Source of the DNA: Kofleriaceae bacterium
GTDB lineage: Bacteria > Myxococcota_A > Polyangia > Haliangiales > Haliangiaceae
Length of the DNA stretch: 64,000 bases
Direction: 5' to 3'
NCBI GenBank assembly: GCA_018057825.1
Contig: JAGPCY010000036.1
Span: forward strand, 5,261 to 69,260
Every line of letters starts with the position of its first letter. Positions within the stretch are counted from its first letter, which is position 1. A program made the position numbers and the translations under genes. This document shows positions 1 to 9,026 of this stretch, piece after piece. The notes under the pieces are model-generated. The model worked only from the letters and a program-made list of their open reading frames with translations, was not told the DNA's origin and made no database searches.

Positions 1-320
1 TGCGGGCGTGCGCCGCGGCCGGTGGCGACCCGATGACGTGCCAGGCGCGGGCCGAGGCGATCTGCGGTGGCGAGCCGCCGCCGCCGCCGCCGAACGATCC
101 GACCTGCCTCGAGCGCGAGCTGCGGGCCTGCGCCGCGGCCGGTGGCGACCCGATGACGTGCCAGGCGCGGGCCGAGGCGATCTGCGGTGGCGAGCCGCCG
201 CCGCCGCCGCCGAACGATCCGACCTGCCTCGAGCGCGAGCTGCGGGCGTGCGCCGCGGCCGGTGGCGACCCGATGACGTGCCAGGCGCGGGCCGAGGCGA
301 TCTGCGGCGGCGGGCCGAGC
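1..320 (+). repeat. 120-bp coding tandem repeat, 2.7 copies
   Basis: Units begin at 1, 121 and 241 and are nearly identical; I see a G/C difference at the equivalent of position 127 and a variant end in the last unit. The period is 40 codons, so copy-number change keeps the frame. The array continues upstream of the window. Confidence 0.9.
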
Positions 321-329
321 TACCCCTGA
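1..329 (+). CDS. C-terminal part of a Cys/Pro-rich tandem-repeat protein (5' truncated)
   Basis: Only the last ~109 codons are in the window; the reading frame is open from base 3 and ends at a TGA at 327-329. The protein is a 40-residue repeat. Each unit has four Cys, an Ala-rich stretch, the motif GGDPMTCQARAEAICGG, a run of six prolines, and NDPTCLE. This pattern of regularly spaced Cys with proline linkers suggests a secreted or surface protein with disulfide-stapled modules, but I recognise no family. The coding repeats are almost identical at the DNA level. The gene converges on the next gene and overlaps it by 10 nt. Confidence 0.7.
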   Translation, partial: RACAAAGGDPMTCQARAEAICGGEPPPPPPNDPTCLERELRACAAAGGDPMTCQARAEAICGGEPPPPPPNDPTCLERELRACAAAGGDPMTCQARAEAICGGGPSYP

Positions 330-925
330 GGGCCGACCACGACCAGGCAGATCTCCTCGAGGGTCCGCCCGTCGAGGAGCCCGGCCGCGACCGCCCCCAG
401 GGTCGCGGCTGACGGCAAGGCCGGGACCGCGCCGACCGTGTAGACCACGGCGGCGCGGACGAGTTCCGGATCGAGGATGACGTCGGCGTCGAGGGCGGTC
501 ACCAGGGTGCCGCCGCGGATCCAGCCGCGCTCGAGGGCCACCGGACCGCGCGCGACGACGATGTCGCAGGCGCAGGCCGCGGCCAGCCCGACCACCCGGC
601 CGCCGACCGCCTCGGCGGTGCGGGCCGCCACCACCGGGCTGCCGTCGAAGATCCGCAGCTCGCGGGGGGCCGCGTAGGCGCGCTGCGCGGCCAGGATCGC
701 CGGCGCCAGCTCGCGCAGGCCGATGAGGCCCATGGTCCGCGGCGTGCCGACGGCCAGGAACTTGGCGGCCACGGCGGCGATCCCGGCGACCCCGGCGGCG
801 CCGCTCGGCGGCGGCGGCGCGGTGCGGCCCAGCGCCAGCGCGCCGAGGTGGACCTCGACGGCGTCGAGCCAGCCGCGCGCGATCGCGGGGTCGATGACCG
901 GCGGGTACGAACGATCGGGATCCAT
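320..925 (-). CDS. Ornithine cyclodeaminase / mu-crystallin-like protein, short
   Basis: 201 residues. The middle and C-terminal parts follow the NAD-binding half of the ornithine cyclodeaminase/alanine dehydrogenase (mu-crystallin) family: an ACDIVVARG-type strand, 'GGTLVTALDADVILDPELV' (family pattern: G.h...G.D...K.Ehd..l), then a GR-L-EEI tail. It is much shorter than the usual ~310-330 residues and lacks a clear GxGxxA nucleotide loop, so it may be a reduced or non-catalytic member. The ATG at 925 is favoured because a TACCCT hexamer lies 6 nt upstream. It is transcribed divergently from selO across 51 bp. Confidence 0.5.
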   Translation of the reverse strand: MDPDRSYPPVIDPAIARGWLDAVEVHLGALALGRTAPPPPSGAAGVAGIAAVAAKFLAVGTPRTMGLIGLRELAPAILAAQRAYAAPRELRIFDGSPVVAARTAEAVGGRVVGLAAACACDIVVARGPVALERGWIRGGTLVTALDADVILDPELVRAAVVYTVGAVPALPSAATLGAVAAGLLDGRTLEEICLVVVGPQG

Positions 926-931
926 CGCGGC

Positions 932-937
932 AGGGTA
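932..937 (-). promoter_or_regulatory. -10-like TACCCT, leaderless type
   Basis: On the minus strand TACCCT ends 6 nt before the ATG at 925, which places a transcription start at or next to the start codon. Confidence 0.45.
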
Positions 938-965
938 GCGGAGTTGCGGGCGCGGCGGTGACGGC

Positions 966-971
966 TAGCTT
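966..971 (+). promoter_or_regulatory. -10-like TAGCTT for selO
   Basis: TAGCTT ends 5 nt before the ATG at 977. TTGCGG at 944-949 could be a -35 with a 16-nt spacer. There is no Shine-Dalgarno. Confidence 0.5.
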
Positions 972-976
972 GCGGC

Positions 977-2596
977 ATGACCGACTCGCTGGCCGGCCTC
1001 TCCTGGGACGACGGCTTCGTGCGCGCGCTGCCCGGCGCCCCCGACGGTGGTCCGGGCTCGCGCCAGGTCCCCGGCGCGTGCTGGGCCGCGGTCGCGCCGA
1101 CGCCGGTGCCGGCGCCGCGGCTCCTGGCGTGGTCCGACGAGGCCGCCGCGCTCCTCGGCTTCACCGCGCCGCCCGCCGATCGCGCGGCCACCGCGCGGGT
1201 CCTCGGCGGCAACCAGGTCCTGCCGGGGATGCGCCCCTTCGCGCTGGGCTACGGCGGTCACCAGTTCGGGTCCTGGGCCGGCCAGCTCGGCGACGGGCGG
1301 GCGCTCACCCTCGGCGAGGTCGTCGGCCCGTCGGGCCGCTGGGAGGTCCAGCTAAAGGGAGCGGGCCCGACGCCGTACTCGCGGCGCGCCGACGGCCGCG
1401 CGGTCTTGCGCTCGTCCTTGCGCGAGTTCGTGTGCAGCGAGGCCATGCACCACCTCGGGGTCCCGACCACCCGCGCCCTCGCGCTGGTCGCGACCGGCGC
1501 CGAGGTCGTCCGCGACATGTTCTACGACGGTCGTCCGCGCGCCGAGCCGGGCGCGATCGTCACGCGCCTGGCCCCGACCTTCGTGCGGTTCGGCAACTTC
1601 CAGCTCCACGCCTGGCGCGAGGAGCCGAAGCTCCTGGCCGCCCTGGTCGAGCACGTCGTGTCGACCCACTTCTCCGAGCTAGGGCCGCCGGGTCCGTCGA
1701 CCTACGCCGCGTGGTTCGCCGAGGTCGCGCGCCGGACCGCGATCATGATCGCGCACTGGATGCGGGTCGGCTTCATCCACGGGGTGATGAACACCGACAA
1801 CATGTCGATCCTCGGCGTCACCCTCGACTACGGCCCCTACGGCTGGCTCGATCCCTTCGACCCCGACTTCACGCCCAACACCACCGACTTCGCGAATGGT
1901 CGCTATCGGTTCGCCCATCAGCCCGGGATCGCGCAGTGGAACCTGGCCCAGCTCGCGCGGGCGCTGCGCGGGTTCTGCGACGACCGCGCGCTGACCGCGG
2001 GCCTCGAGGTCTACCGCCTGACCTTCGCGCGCGCCTACCGCCACGCCATGGTCAGCAAGCTCGGGTTGACCTGGGGCGGGGCGGCCGATCGCGACGGCCT
2101 CGCCGACGGCGACGACGAGGGCGACGATCAGCTCTGGCGCGACGCGCTCGCGCTCATGGCCCGGGTCGAGACCGACTTCACGCTGGCCTTCCGCGCCCTG
2201 GGCGCGATCGACCTCGACGGCGCGGCCGGGCGCTCCGACGCCGCGCTGGTGGCGCCGCTCACCGAGGCGTTCTACCAGCCGCCGCCCCCGGCGGTGGTCG
2301 AGGCCTGGGCGGCCTGGCTGCGCCGCTACGCCGGGCGCGCCGCCCGCGAGCCCGGCGGCGAGGCCGCGCGTCGAGCTCGGATCGCCGCGACCAACCCGGC
2401 CTTCGTGCCGCGCAACTACCTGGCGCAGCGCGCGATCGACGCCGCCACCGCCGGCGACCTCGCGCCCCTCGAGCGGCTCCTGGCCGCGGCCCGGGCGCCG
2501 TACGACGACGTCCCCGACCTCGCCGACCTGCGGGCGCGCCGCCCCGAGTGGGCCCGCAACGCGCCCGGCTGCGCCGCGCTGTCGTGTAGCTCGTAG
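977..2596 (+). CDS. selO: Protein adenylyltransferase SelO (YdiU family)
   Basis: 539 residues, close to the bacterial family length. SelO is a pseudokinase-fold enzyme that transfers AMP from ATP to Ser/Thr/Tyr of target proteins and is linked to redox stress. Visible motifs: the N-terminal [21 protein letters not shown] block, [20 protein letters not shown] (nucleotide-binding region), [11 protein letters not shown] from residue 268 (catalytic-loop equivalent) and DYGPYGWLD (metal-binding Asp). The last residues are C-S-S, so the antepenultimate position, which is selenocysteine in eukaryotic SelO, is Cys here, as in most bacteria. The ATG at 977 fits the family N-terminus and the upstream TAGCTT. 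Confidence 0.95.
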   Translation: MTDSLAGLSWDDGFVRALPGAPDGGPGSRQVPGACWAAVAPTPVPAPRLLAWSDEAAALLGFTAPPADRAATARVLGGNQVLPGMRPFALGYGGHQFGSWAGQLGDGRALTLGEVVGPSGRWEVQLKGAGPTPYSRRADGRAVLRSSLREFVCSEAMHHLGVPTTRALALVATGAEVVRDMFYDGRPRAEPGAIVTRLAPTFVRFGNFQLHAWREEPKLLAALVEHVVSTHFSELGPPGPSTYAAWFAEVARRTAIMIAHWMRVGFIHGVMNTDNMSILGVTLDYGPYGWLDPFDPDFTPNTTDFANGRYRFAHQPGIAQWNLAQLARALRGFCDDRALTAGLEVYRLTFARAYRHAMVSKLGLTWGGAADRDGLADGDDEGDDQLWRDALALMARVETDFTLAFRALGAIDLDGAAGRSDAALVAPLTEAFYQPPPPAVVEAWAAWLRRYAGRAAREPGGEAARRARIAATNPAFVPRNYLAQRAIDAATAGDLAPLERLLAAARAPYDDVPDLADLRARRPEWARNAPGCAALSCSS

Positions 2597-2616
2597 CGCG
2601 GCGCCGGAGGCTTCGG

Positions 2617-2622
2617 TACCGT
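2617..2622 (+). promoter_or_regulatory. -10-like TACCGT, leaderless type
   Basis: TACCGT ends 6 nt before the GTG at 2629, with no Shine-Dalgarno. It supports that GTG as the start. Confidence 0.45.
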
Positions 2623-2628
2623 CGGGGC

Positions 2629-3642
2629 GTGAACGAGAACACGCTGTGGTACATCGGGATCAACGGCAACCAGCAAGGGCCGCTGACCGCCCCGCAGGTG
2701 ATCAACCTGATCCGCGCCGGTCAGCTCGCCCAGACCGCGTACGTCTACGGGCCGAGCCTGGCGGCGTGGACGCCGATCGCGCAGGTGCCGTGGTTCGCCC
2801 AGGCCTTCGCCGGGGTCGCGCCGCCGCCGCCGCCGCCGCCGCCCGGCCCAGCCCCGGTGCCGCTGGCCGTCGACGTGATCGACTACGACATCCGCGGTGA
2901 GGAGATGCAGTTCGTCGAGATCACCCTCGATCCCAACGAGGCCGCGGTGGCCGAGGCCGGCGCGTTCTTCTACATGGATCCCGGGATCGAGATGACGACG
3001 GTGTTCGGCGATGGCACCAAGCCGGCCGAGCAGGCCGGGTTCTTCGCCAAGGTGGTGGCGGCCGGCAAGCGGGCGATGACCGGCGAGTCGCTGTTCATGA
3101 CGATCTACGAGAACCGCGCGGCGGCGCGCCGCAAGGTCGCCTTCGCGGCGCCGTACCCCGGCAAGATCGTCGCGATGGATCTGGCCAGCCTGGGCGGCGT
3201 GCTCTTGTGCGAGAAGGACGCGTTTCTGTGCGCGGCCCGCGGCATCAAGGTCGGCATCGCCTTGCAGAAGAAGATCGGCGCCGGGCTGTTCGGCGGCGAG
3301 GGCTTCATCCTGCAGAAGCTCGAGGGCCACGGCCTGGCGTTCGTCCACGCCGGCGGCACGATCGTCGCCCGCGAGCTGGCGGCGGGCGAGACCCTGCGCG
3401 TCGACACCGGCTGTCTAGTGGCCTTCGAGCCGCGGGTCAACTACGACATCCAGTGGGTCGGCGGCCTGAAGAGCGCGCTCTTCGGCGGCGAGGGCCTGTT
3501 CTTCGCGACCCTGACCGGGCCCGGCAAGATCTGGCTGCAGTCGCTGCCGTTCGCGCGGCTCGCGCGGCGCATCGTCGCCGCCGGCGTCCTCGGTGGACCC
3601 GGTGAGGGATCGGTCCTCGGCGGGCTGGGCACCGGCGATTGA
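2629..3642 (+). CDS. GYF_2 domain fused to an AIM24/TIGR00266 family protein
   Basis: 337 residues. Residues ~5-65 form a GYF_2 domain ([15 protein letters not shown]...Q..NLI..G......VYG.....W.PI), a proline-peptide-binding fold. A poly-Pro linker follows (~66-78). The rest matches the TIGR00266/AIM24 family ('[19 protein letters not shown]', '[12 protein letters not shown]', '[20 protein letters not shown]', '[21 protein letters not shown]'), a beta-roll protein of unknown biochemical role, related to the yeast mitochondrial protein Aim24. There is no signal peptide, so it is probably cytoplasmic or membrane-peripheral. The start is GTG, preceded by TACCGT and no Shine-Dalgarno. Confidence 0.85.
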   Translation: MNENTLWYIGINGNQQGPLTAPQVINLIRAGQLAQTAYVYGPSLAAWTPIAQVPWFAQAFAGVAPPPPPPPPGPAPVPLAVDVIDYDIRGEEMQFVEITLDPNEAAVAEAGAFFYMDPGIEMTTVFGDGTKPAEQAGFFAKVVAAGKRAMTGESLFMTIYENRAAARRKVAFAAPYPGKIVAMDLASLGGVLLCEKDAFLCAARGIKVGIALQKKIGAGLFGGEGFILQKLEGHGLAFVHAGGTIVARELAAGETLRVDTGCLVAFEPRVNYDIQWVGGLKSALFGGEGLFFATLTGPGKIWLQSLPFARLARRIVAAGVLGGPGEGSVLGGLGTGD

Positions 3643-3833
3643 GCGGGCTGGGCACCGGCCCGGTGACCGCCGGCGCGATGGCGCCACGGTCGGGGTGACA
3701 GCCGCGGCGCTGGACCCGCGCGGGCGGGCCACCTGCGGTGGGCAACGGTTGGCATCGGGCGTGCTGAAGCGTCCGGGCGCGAAACGATCGCCGCGGTGGC
3801 TACTCCATCCGGCGCGAATCGTCCCTTCGCGTC

Positions 3834-5171
3834 GTGAGGCCCGCCGTGCAGCTCCAACCACAAGTCGTCATCACCGGCCTCGGGCTGGTCTGTCCCCTCG
3901 GAAACTCGGTGCCCGCGGCGCTGGCCAACGCCCGCGCCGGCGCCACCGGCATCCGCCCGTATCAGTCGCGCTGGTGCGATCCGGCTCAGCCCCACCTGCA
4001 CCAGCGGGTCGGCGGCACCGTGGTCGGCTTCGAGCCCGACGTGGTGCTCGAGCCCCGGCTGGCCGCGCGCCATGAGCCGGCGACGCTGTTCGCCCTGGCC
4101 GCCGCCGATGAGGCCCTGGCCCAGGCCGGGCTGGCCGGCGAGACCGGCGACCGCGACCGCTTCGGCTGCGCGATCGGCGCCGGGCTGGCCGGGGCCGAGC
4201 TGTGGCACCGCGCGCTCCACGCCGCCTACGCCCTCGATCGCACCGACGAGATCGCGCGCATGGCGGCGATCCAGATCACCGGCACCGCGGTGACCGGCGC
4301 GCTCGCGATCCGCCACCGCCTGCGCGGCCCGAGCCTGGGCGTCGCCAACGCCTGCGCCTCGGGCACCAGCGCGATCGCCCTGGGCGCCGATCAGATCCGC
4401 ATGGGCCGCGCCGACGTGATGGTGGTGGGAGGCTGCGAGTCGAGCATGCGTGGCCTCCTCACCTACGCCTCGTTCGTCGACGCGGGCATGAACCCGACCC
4501 GCGATCCGGTCGGCGCGTGCGCGCCGTTCGCCGCCGGGCGGCGCGGCTTCGTCCTCGCCGAGGGCGCGGCGGTCCTGGTGCTCGAGCGCCTCGACCTGGC
4601 GCTGGCCCGCGGCGCCCGGATCCTCGGCGTGGTCGCCGGCTCGGCGATGGTCAACGACGCCCACCACGTGATCAGCCCCGACCCGAGCGGCGCCCCGTGG
4701 GCCCGGGCGATCGAGCTGGCGCTGGCCGACGCCGGCGCCACCGCGGCCGAGGTCGACGCGGTGTCCGCCCACGGCACCGGCACGCCTCAGGGCGACGTCG
4801 CCGAGACCCGGGCGCTGCGCCGGGTGCTGGGCGCGCGCGCCGAGCAGGTCCCGGTGTCGGCCACCAAGTCGATGCACGGTCACGCCTTCGGCGCCGCCGG
4901 GGCGATCGAGACCGCGCTGGCGGTCGCGGCGATGGCCGAGGACGTGGTGCTGCCGACCATCAACCTGCACGTCGCCGATCCGGCGTGCGACCTCGACTAC
5001 GTCCCGCACCGCGCGCGCCGTCACCCGATCGAGGTCCTGGTCAAGACCGGCTTCGGCGCCGGTGGCGTGTCGACCGCGCTGGTGGTGCGGCGGACGCCGC
5101 GCCCATCGGTGCGGCGGGGCGTCGGCCCGCGCGCCGCCGTCGACGCGGTCGCCGACTCCTTCGCGTTCTGA
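3834..5171 (+). CDS. Beta-ketoacyl-ACP synthase (FabF/KAS II-like)
   Basis: 445 residues from the GTG at 3834; an in-frame GTG at 3846 gives a start nearer the family N-terminus (QPQVVITGLGLVCPLGNSV). It would condense an acyl thioester with malonyl-ACP. Catalytic triad visible: Cys174 in NACASGTSAI, His313 in SAHGTGTPQGD and His350 in KSMHGHAFGAAGA, with Lys345; family members usually have KSMTGH, so Thr is replaced by His. The C-terminus ends in a basic/Ala-rich tail after GFGAGGVSTALVV. It is first of three co-directional genes with a ThDP enzyme and a citrate-synthase-like protein, so it probably serves a specialised acyl pathway, not housekeeping fatty-acid synthesis (inference). Confidence 0.88.
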   Translation: MRPAVQLQPQVVITGLGLVCPLGNSVPAALANARAGATGIRPYQSRWCDPAQPHLHQRVGGTVVGFEPDVVLEPRLAARHEPATLFALAAADEALAQAGLAGETGDRDRFGCAIGAGLAGAELWHRALHAAYALDRTDEIARMAAIQITGTAVTGALAIRHRLRGPSLGVANACASGTSAIALGADQIRMGRADVMVVGGCESSMRGLLTYASFVDAGMNPTRDPVGACAPFAAGRRGFVLAEGAAVLVLERLDLALARGARILGVVAGSAMVNDAHHVISPDPSGAPWARAIELALADAGATAAEVDAVSAHGTGTPQGDVAETRALRRVLGARAEQVPVSATKSMHGHAFGAAGAIETALAVAAMAEDVVLPTINLHVADPACDLDYVPHRARRHPIEVLVKTGFGAGGVSTALVVRRTPRPSVRRGVGPRAAVDAVADSFAF

Positions 5172-5255
5172 AGCCCGCGGGCGCGCCGTGCGCCCCCGAA
5201 CCCACGCGCCGTCGTGGCCCCGCGCGATCGCGCGCCGTCACCTGCCCTTGTCCTC

Positions 5256-5260
5256 GGAGG
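5256..5260 (+). promoter_or_regulatory. Shine-Dalgarno GGAGG that fixes the start of the ThDP gene
   Basis: GGAGG lies 4 nt before the GTG at 5265. It favours that start over an in-frame GTG at 5214. Confidence 0.6.
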
Positions 5261-5264
5261 TCGT

Positions 5265-6965
5265 GTGCTCAACCCCGTCTCGCTCGAAGCCCCTCCTGTC
5301 GCGGCCGCGCCGCTCACCGTCTCGACCGCGCTGGTCGAGGCCCTCGTTCGCCTCGGCGTCACCCACGCCTTCGGCGTCATGGGCGGCGCGATCGCGCCGT
5401 TCTTCCACGCCGTCGCGCACAGCGCGATGACCGCGCTGCATCTGCGCCACGAGAGCGGCGCGACCTTCGCGGCGGTCGAGGCGTCGCTCGCCAGCCGGCG
5501 ACCGGTCTTGGTCTTCACCACCGCCGGCCCCGGCTTGACCAACGCCGTGACCGGCCTCCTCGCCGCGCGCTGGGAAGGTGCCCACGTCATCCTGGTGTCG
5601 GCCGCGACCTCGGCGGTCAACCGCGGTCGGATCGCGACCCAGGAGACCATCGCGCCGCTCGACGGGCTCCTGGCCGGTGCGGGTGGCGGTCACCTCGCGG
5701 TCACGATCGAGCACCCTCGGCAGGTACCGCAGGTCATGAGCCAGCTCGCGATCGGCCTGGCCCGGCCCGGCGGCTTCGTCGCTCACCTCAGCCTGCCGAT
5801 CGACGTGCAGGGCGCGCCGTGTCCGCGCCTGGCGCCGCCGCTGGTCGGCGACGGTCTGGCCCCGCGGTGCGCGCCGACGACGGTCGCCGGCCACGCCGCG
5901 CGGTTCGCCGCCGAGCCGCCGGTCGTGTGGCTCGGCTTCGGCGCCCGCCACGCCGCGGCGCCGATCCGCGCGCTGGTCGAGCGCCTCGGCGCTCGCGTGA
6001 TGTGCTCGCCGCGCGCCAAGGGCATCTTCCCCGAGGACCACCCGCGGTACCTCGGCGTCACCGGCGTCGGCGGCCACGCCCGCGTCGGCGAGGCCCTGGC
6101 CGCGGCCCGGCCCCGCCACATCCTGGTCCTCGGCACCCGCCTCGGCGAGTCGACCAGCTTCTGGTCCGACGAGCTCACCCCCCGCGACAGCTTCATCCAC
6201 GTCGACGTCGACGCCGCGGTGTTCGGCCGCGCCTACCCCCACGTCGCGACCGAGCCGGTGCTGGCCGAGCTCGGCGCCTACTGCGCCGGGCTCCTGGCCG
6301 CGCTCGGTCCCGCGCCCGACGTCGCCGCGTCGGTGGTGCGCCCCTCGCTGCGCGCGGCGCCGCGACCGCGGCCGAGCGGACCGGTCCGCCCCCAGCACCT
6401 GATCGACGAGCTGCAGCGGGTGGTCGTCGACGGCAGCGACGCCTGGCTCATGGCCGAGAGCGGCAACGCGTTCTGCTGGGCCAACCACTACCTGCGGGTG
6501 CCGGCGCCCGGCCGCTACCGGGTGTCGACCGGGTGGGGCTCGATGGGCCACGCCGCGACCGGCGTGGTCGGCGCCGCCCTGGCCCGCGGCGGCAAGGCGG
6601 TGGCGCTGCTCGGCGACGGCGCGATGTTGATGCAGAACGAGCTCCACGCTGCGGTCCAGCACCGGGCCGACGCGCTGTGGGTGATCTTGAACGACGCCAG
6701 CTACCTGATGTGCGCCCAGGGCATGCGGGTCATGGGCTGGGAGCCGTTCTCGTGCGAGCTGCCGCCGGTCGACTTCGCGGCGCTGGCGCGGGCGGTCGGC
6801 GCCGGCGGCGAGGTCGTGACCACCGAGGCGGAGCTGGGGCCGGCCCTCGAGCGCGCGATGGCGGCCCGCGGACCGTGGGTCCTCGACGTCGCGATCGACG
6901 CTCGCGAGCTGCCGCCGTCGGGCGCGCGCAACAAGAGCCTCATGCAGCAGGGGTACAAGTCGTGA
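5265..6965 (+). CDS. Thiamine-diphosphate enzyme, acetolactate-synthase large-subunit type
   Basis: 566 residues. N-terminal PYR domain: GVTHAFGVMGG...HLRHESGATFAAVEAS, with the ThDP-activating Glu63 and FTTAGPGLTNAVTGL. A central domain carries VRxHILVLGTRLGE-type motifs. The C-terminal PP domain has the cofactor motif from GDG (450-452) to ND (476-477) and GWGSMGHAATG. The fold decarboxylates a 2-oxoacid and transfers the acyl carbanion; the exact substrate cannot be read. True acetolactate synthases usually have a regulatory small subunit, and none is adjacent. It sits 93 nt after the ketosynthase gene and overlaps the next gene by 4 nt (GTGA), indicating translational coupling. Confidence 0.85.
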   Translation: MLNPVSLEAPPVAAAPLTVSTALVEALVRLGVTHAFGVMGGAIAPFFHAVAHSAMTALHLRHESGATFAAVEASLASRRPVLVFTTAGPGLTNAVTGLLAARWEGAHVILVSAATSAVNRGRIATQETIAPLDGLLAGAGGGHLAVTIEHPRQVPQVMSQLAIGLARPGGFVAHLSLPIDVQGAPCPRLAPPLVGDGLAPRCAPTTVAGHAARFAAEPPVVWLGFGARHAAAPIRALVERLGARVMCSPRAKGIFPEDHPRYLGVTGVGGHARVGEALAAARPRHILVLGTRLGESTSFWSDELTPRDSFIHVDVDAAVFGRAYPHVATEPVLAELGAYCAGLLAALGPAPDVAASVVRPSLRAAPRPRPSGPVRPQHLIDELQRVVVDGSDAWLMAESGNAFCWANHYLRVPAPGRYRVSTGWGSMGHAATGVVGAALARGGKAVALLGDGAMLMQNELHAAVQHRADALWVILNDASYLMCAQGMRVMGWEPFSCELPPVDFAALARAVGAGGEVVTTEAELGPALERAMAARGPWVLDVAIDARELPPSGARNKSLMQQGYKS

Positions 6966-7900
6966 CCGCCGCCCACGCCTACGCCGACGCCCTGGCCTCG
7001 CTCCACGACGCCGGCGCGGTCCGGGTCCCGCCGTGGCAGGCGCTCGTCACCGCGCTGGCGTCGATCCGCCCCGACGGGATCGGCGCCACGATCGACTGGC
7101 TGGTCGCGCACCGCGCCGAGCTCGAGGCCGCCTACGCCGGTGGCCGCGACGGCAAGCTCGCCCTGCCGGTCTTGCCGCCGGCGATGCACTTCCAGCCCGA
7201 GATCGGCTACCTCGATCGCGGGCGCGACGACCACGCCCTGCGCGAGCGCTACCTGTTCGTCGATCTGGTCGGTCGCCGCTCGTTCTCGCAGGTCGCGATC
7301 TACGCCATCGCGGGCCTCGAGCTGTCGGCCGACGACGCCGCGTTCCTCGACGGTTTCGGCATCGCCAACCTGCTGGTCGATCCGCGGGCCTGGCCGATGG
7401 CGGTGACCCGGCGGGTCGCGGCCCGCGGCGGTGGCCACGCCGCCGCGGTGACCGCGGGCACGGCGATGATGAGCACCTCGGTCCTGGCCGGGGCCGCGGC
7501 CGCCGACTGCGCGCGGTTCTTGCGGCGGGTCGACGCCGCCGGGCGCGAAGGGCAGCCGCCGGCCGCGGTGGTGGCCGACGTCCTGGCGCGTCGCCAGCGG
7601 GTCATGGGCTTCGGCCGACCGCTGGTCGGCCCCGACGAGCGGGTCCCGGTGATCGAGCGGCTCCTGGCTGACGCCGGGCGCGCGACGCTGCCGTTCGTCA
7701 CGCTCCTGCGCGAGGTCGACGCCGCCTTCGCCGCCGGCAAGGGCCTGCGCAGCACCGCGGCGGCGTGGGCCGCGGCGATCCTCTCTGACTTCGGGTTGTC
7801 GCCCGACGCGGTGCAGGCGGTGTCGAACTTCTGGGTCTCGGTGTGCGTGTCGGCGCAGGCGCTGTACTCCGGCGAGCGCGCGGTGGCCGAGGAGGCGTGA
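6962..7900 (+). CDS. Citrate synthase / citryl-CoA lyase superfamily-like protein
   Basis: 312 residues. The GTG start overlaps the TGA of the ThDP gene. The N-terminal half resembles the citrate-synthase pattern (YLFVDLVGRRSFSQVAIYAIAGLELSADDAAFLDGF: domain opening, 'sFeeva.LLl.GelPt'). The C-terminal half carries RRQRVMGFGRPLVGPDERVP, the counterpart of the family GFGHRVYk.DPR motif, followed by helices like the family C-terminus. The catalytic His of GFGHR is Arg here, so a normal citrate-synthase reaction is doubtful. Its length is nearer to citryl-CoA-lyase-type short members. The assignment rests on motif reading only. Confidence 0.5.
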   Translation: MTAAHAYADALASLHDAGAVRVPPWQALVTALASIRPDGIGATIDWLVAHRAELEAAYAGGRDGKLALPVLPPAMHFQPEIGYLDRGRDDHALRERYLFVDLVGRRSFSQVAIYAIAGLELSADDAAFLDGFGIANLLVDPRAWPMAVTRRVAARGGGHAAAVTAGTAMMSTSVLAGAAAADCARFLRRVDAAGREGQPPAAVVADVLARRQRVMGFGRPLVGPDERVPVIERLLADAGRATLPFVTLLREVDAAFAAGKGLRSTAAAWAAAILSDFGLSPDAVQAVSNFWVSVCVSAQALYSGERAVAEEA

Positions 7901-7996
7901 CGTCGGGCGGACACGGTGGGCGGATGTAGGGCGCTGGCCGTCGAGGATCGCGTCCGCTCCCGCGATCGCGCGCGGGTGTCACGCGATCGCGCGTGG

Positions 7997-8002
7997 TATC
8001 GT
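7997..8002 (+). promoter_or_regulatory. -10-like TATCGT
   Basis: TATCGT ends 7 nt before the GTG at 8010, with no Shine-Dalgarno. Confidence 0.45.
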
Positions 8003-8009
8003 CAGAGCA

Positions 8010-8891
8010 GTGCGGGCCGCGACGTTCGTTCTGTGCGCCGCGCTGGCCGGGCTGGGCGCCGCGTCGGCGCGCGCCGACGTGATCGACGAGGAGGCGCGCC
8101 AGCTCGCGACCGCGTCGGCCTACAAGCGTCGCCTCGCCGCGGTGCTGATCCTCGCCAAGCACGACGACGGCCGAGCGGTGCGGGCCCTGGCCGAGGCCCT
8201 GCGCCGCGATCGCGAGGTGCAGATCCGGCGGGTCGCCGCCCTCGGCCTCAGCAAGGCGGTGACCGCGGCGACGCCGGTGACCGCGCGCGACCTCGCGCTG
8301 GCGGCGCTCGCCGCGGCCAGCGCCGACAAGGATCGCAAGGTCCGCGAGCTCGCGGCGCGCGCCCTGACCTCCCTCGAGCCGCTGCGTCGTCCAGCGACGG
8401 CGCGCCCGGAGCGTCCGGATCGCCCGACGGTCTACATCCACCTCGGGCCCGGCGTCGATCTGTCGAGCCAGGCGCCGCGCGACGCGGTGCCCAAGCTGGT
8501 GCGCGCGGTCAAGGGCGTGGTCGCCGCCCGCACGCCCGGGGCCGCCACCGACTGGCCGGGCGCGCCGCCGACCCAGGGCGATCTCACCGCTGCCGGGGCC
8601 CGCGCCTTCCTGGTCGCGCCGACCATCTCGGCCCTGACCGTCAGCAAGCGCGGTCGCCAGGCCGAGGTCGCTTGCACGGTGTCGGTGCGCGTGGCGCCGT
8701 GGAGCGGCACCGATGGCAGCGAGACCTGGACCGCCCAGCGCGCGGCCTCGGCCTCGGGCTCGGGCAAGGCGATCACCACCAGCGACCCCGCCGGGATCGC
8801 CGGCGGCATGCGCGACTGCGTGCTGGCGGTGGCCGAGGAGGTCACGGCCAACGAGGTCGTGCCGTTCCTCCGCAAGCTGATCGCCAAGTAG
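8010..8891 (+). CDS. Exported HEAT-repeat protein (paralogue of 27705-28631)
   Basis: 293 residues with a Sec-type signal peptide (RAATFVLCAALAGLGAASARA). Residues ~28-125 hold about three HEAT repeats ('KRRLAAVLILAKHDDGRAVRALAEALRRD', 'VQIRRVAALGLSK', 'DRKVRELAARALTSL'). A linker follows, then a C-terminal beta-rich domain ending in an AVAEEV....VVPFL helix. The minus-strand gene at 27705-28631 has the same order of signal peptide, HEAT repeats and C-terminal domain, so the two are paralogues. Probably a periplasmic scaffold; function unknown. GTG start chosen from the TATCGT 7 nt upstream. Confidence 0.75.
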   Translation: MRAATFVLCAALAGLGAASARADVIDEEARQLATASAYKRRLAAVLILAKHDDGRAVRALAEALRRDREVQIRRVAALGLSKAVTAATPVTARDLALAALAAASADKDRKVRELAARALTSLEPLRRPATARPERPDRPTVYIHLGPGVDLSSQAPRDAVPKLVRAVKGVVAARTPGAATDWPGAPPTQGDLTAAGARAFLVAPTISALTVSKRGRQAEVACTVSVRVAPWSGTDGSETWTAQRAASASGSGKAITTSDPAGIAGGMRDCVLAVAEEVTANEVVPFLRKLIAK

Positions 8892-8900
8892 CCCCTCGGT

Positions 8901-9024
<124 letters not shown>

Positions 9025-9026
9025 GA

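Noticed and set aside
3441..5024. 527-codon minus-strand frame opposite the ketosynthase
   Set aside because: Antisense shadow; the plus strand has the full catalytic triad.
4202..6961. In-frame upstream extension of the citrate-synthase-like gene (920 codons)
   Set aside because: It lies out of frame inside the ketosynthase and ThDP genes and is Arg/Pro-rich; the GTG at 6962 overlapping the ThDP stop is the natural start.
7960..8000. Clustered GCGATCGC octamers (HIP1-like)
   Set aside because: GATCGC-type words are everywhere in this GC-rich DNA. Without a genome-wide count I cannot claim over-representation.
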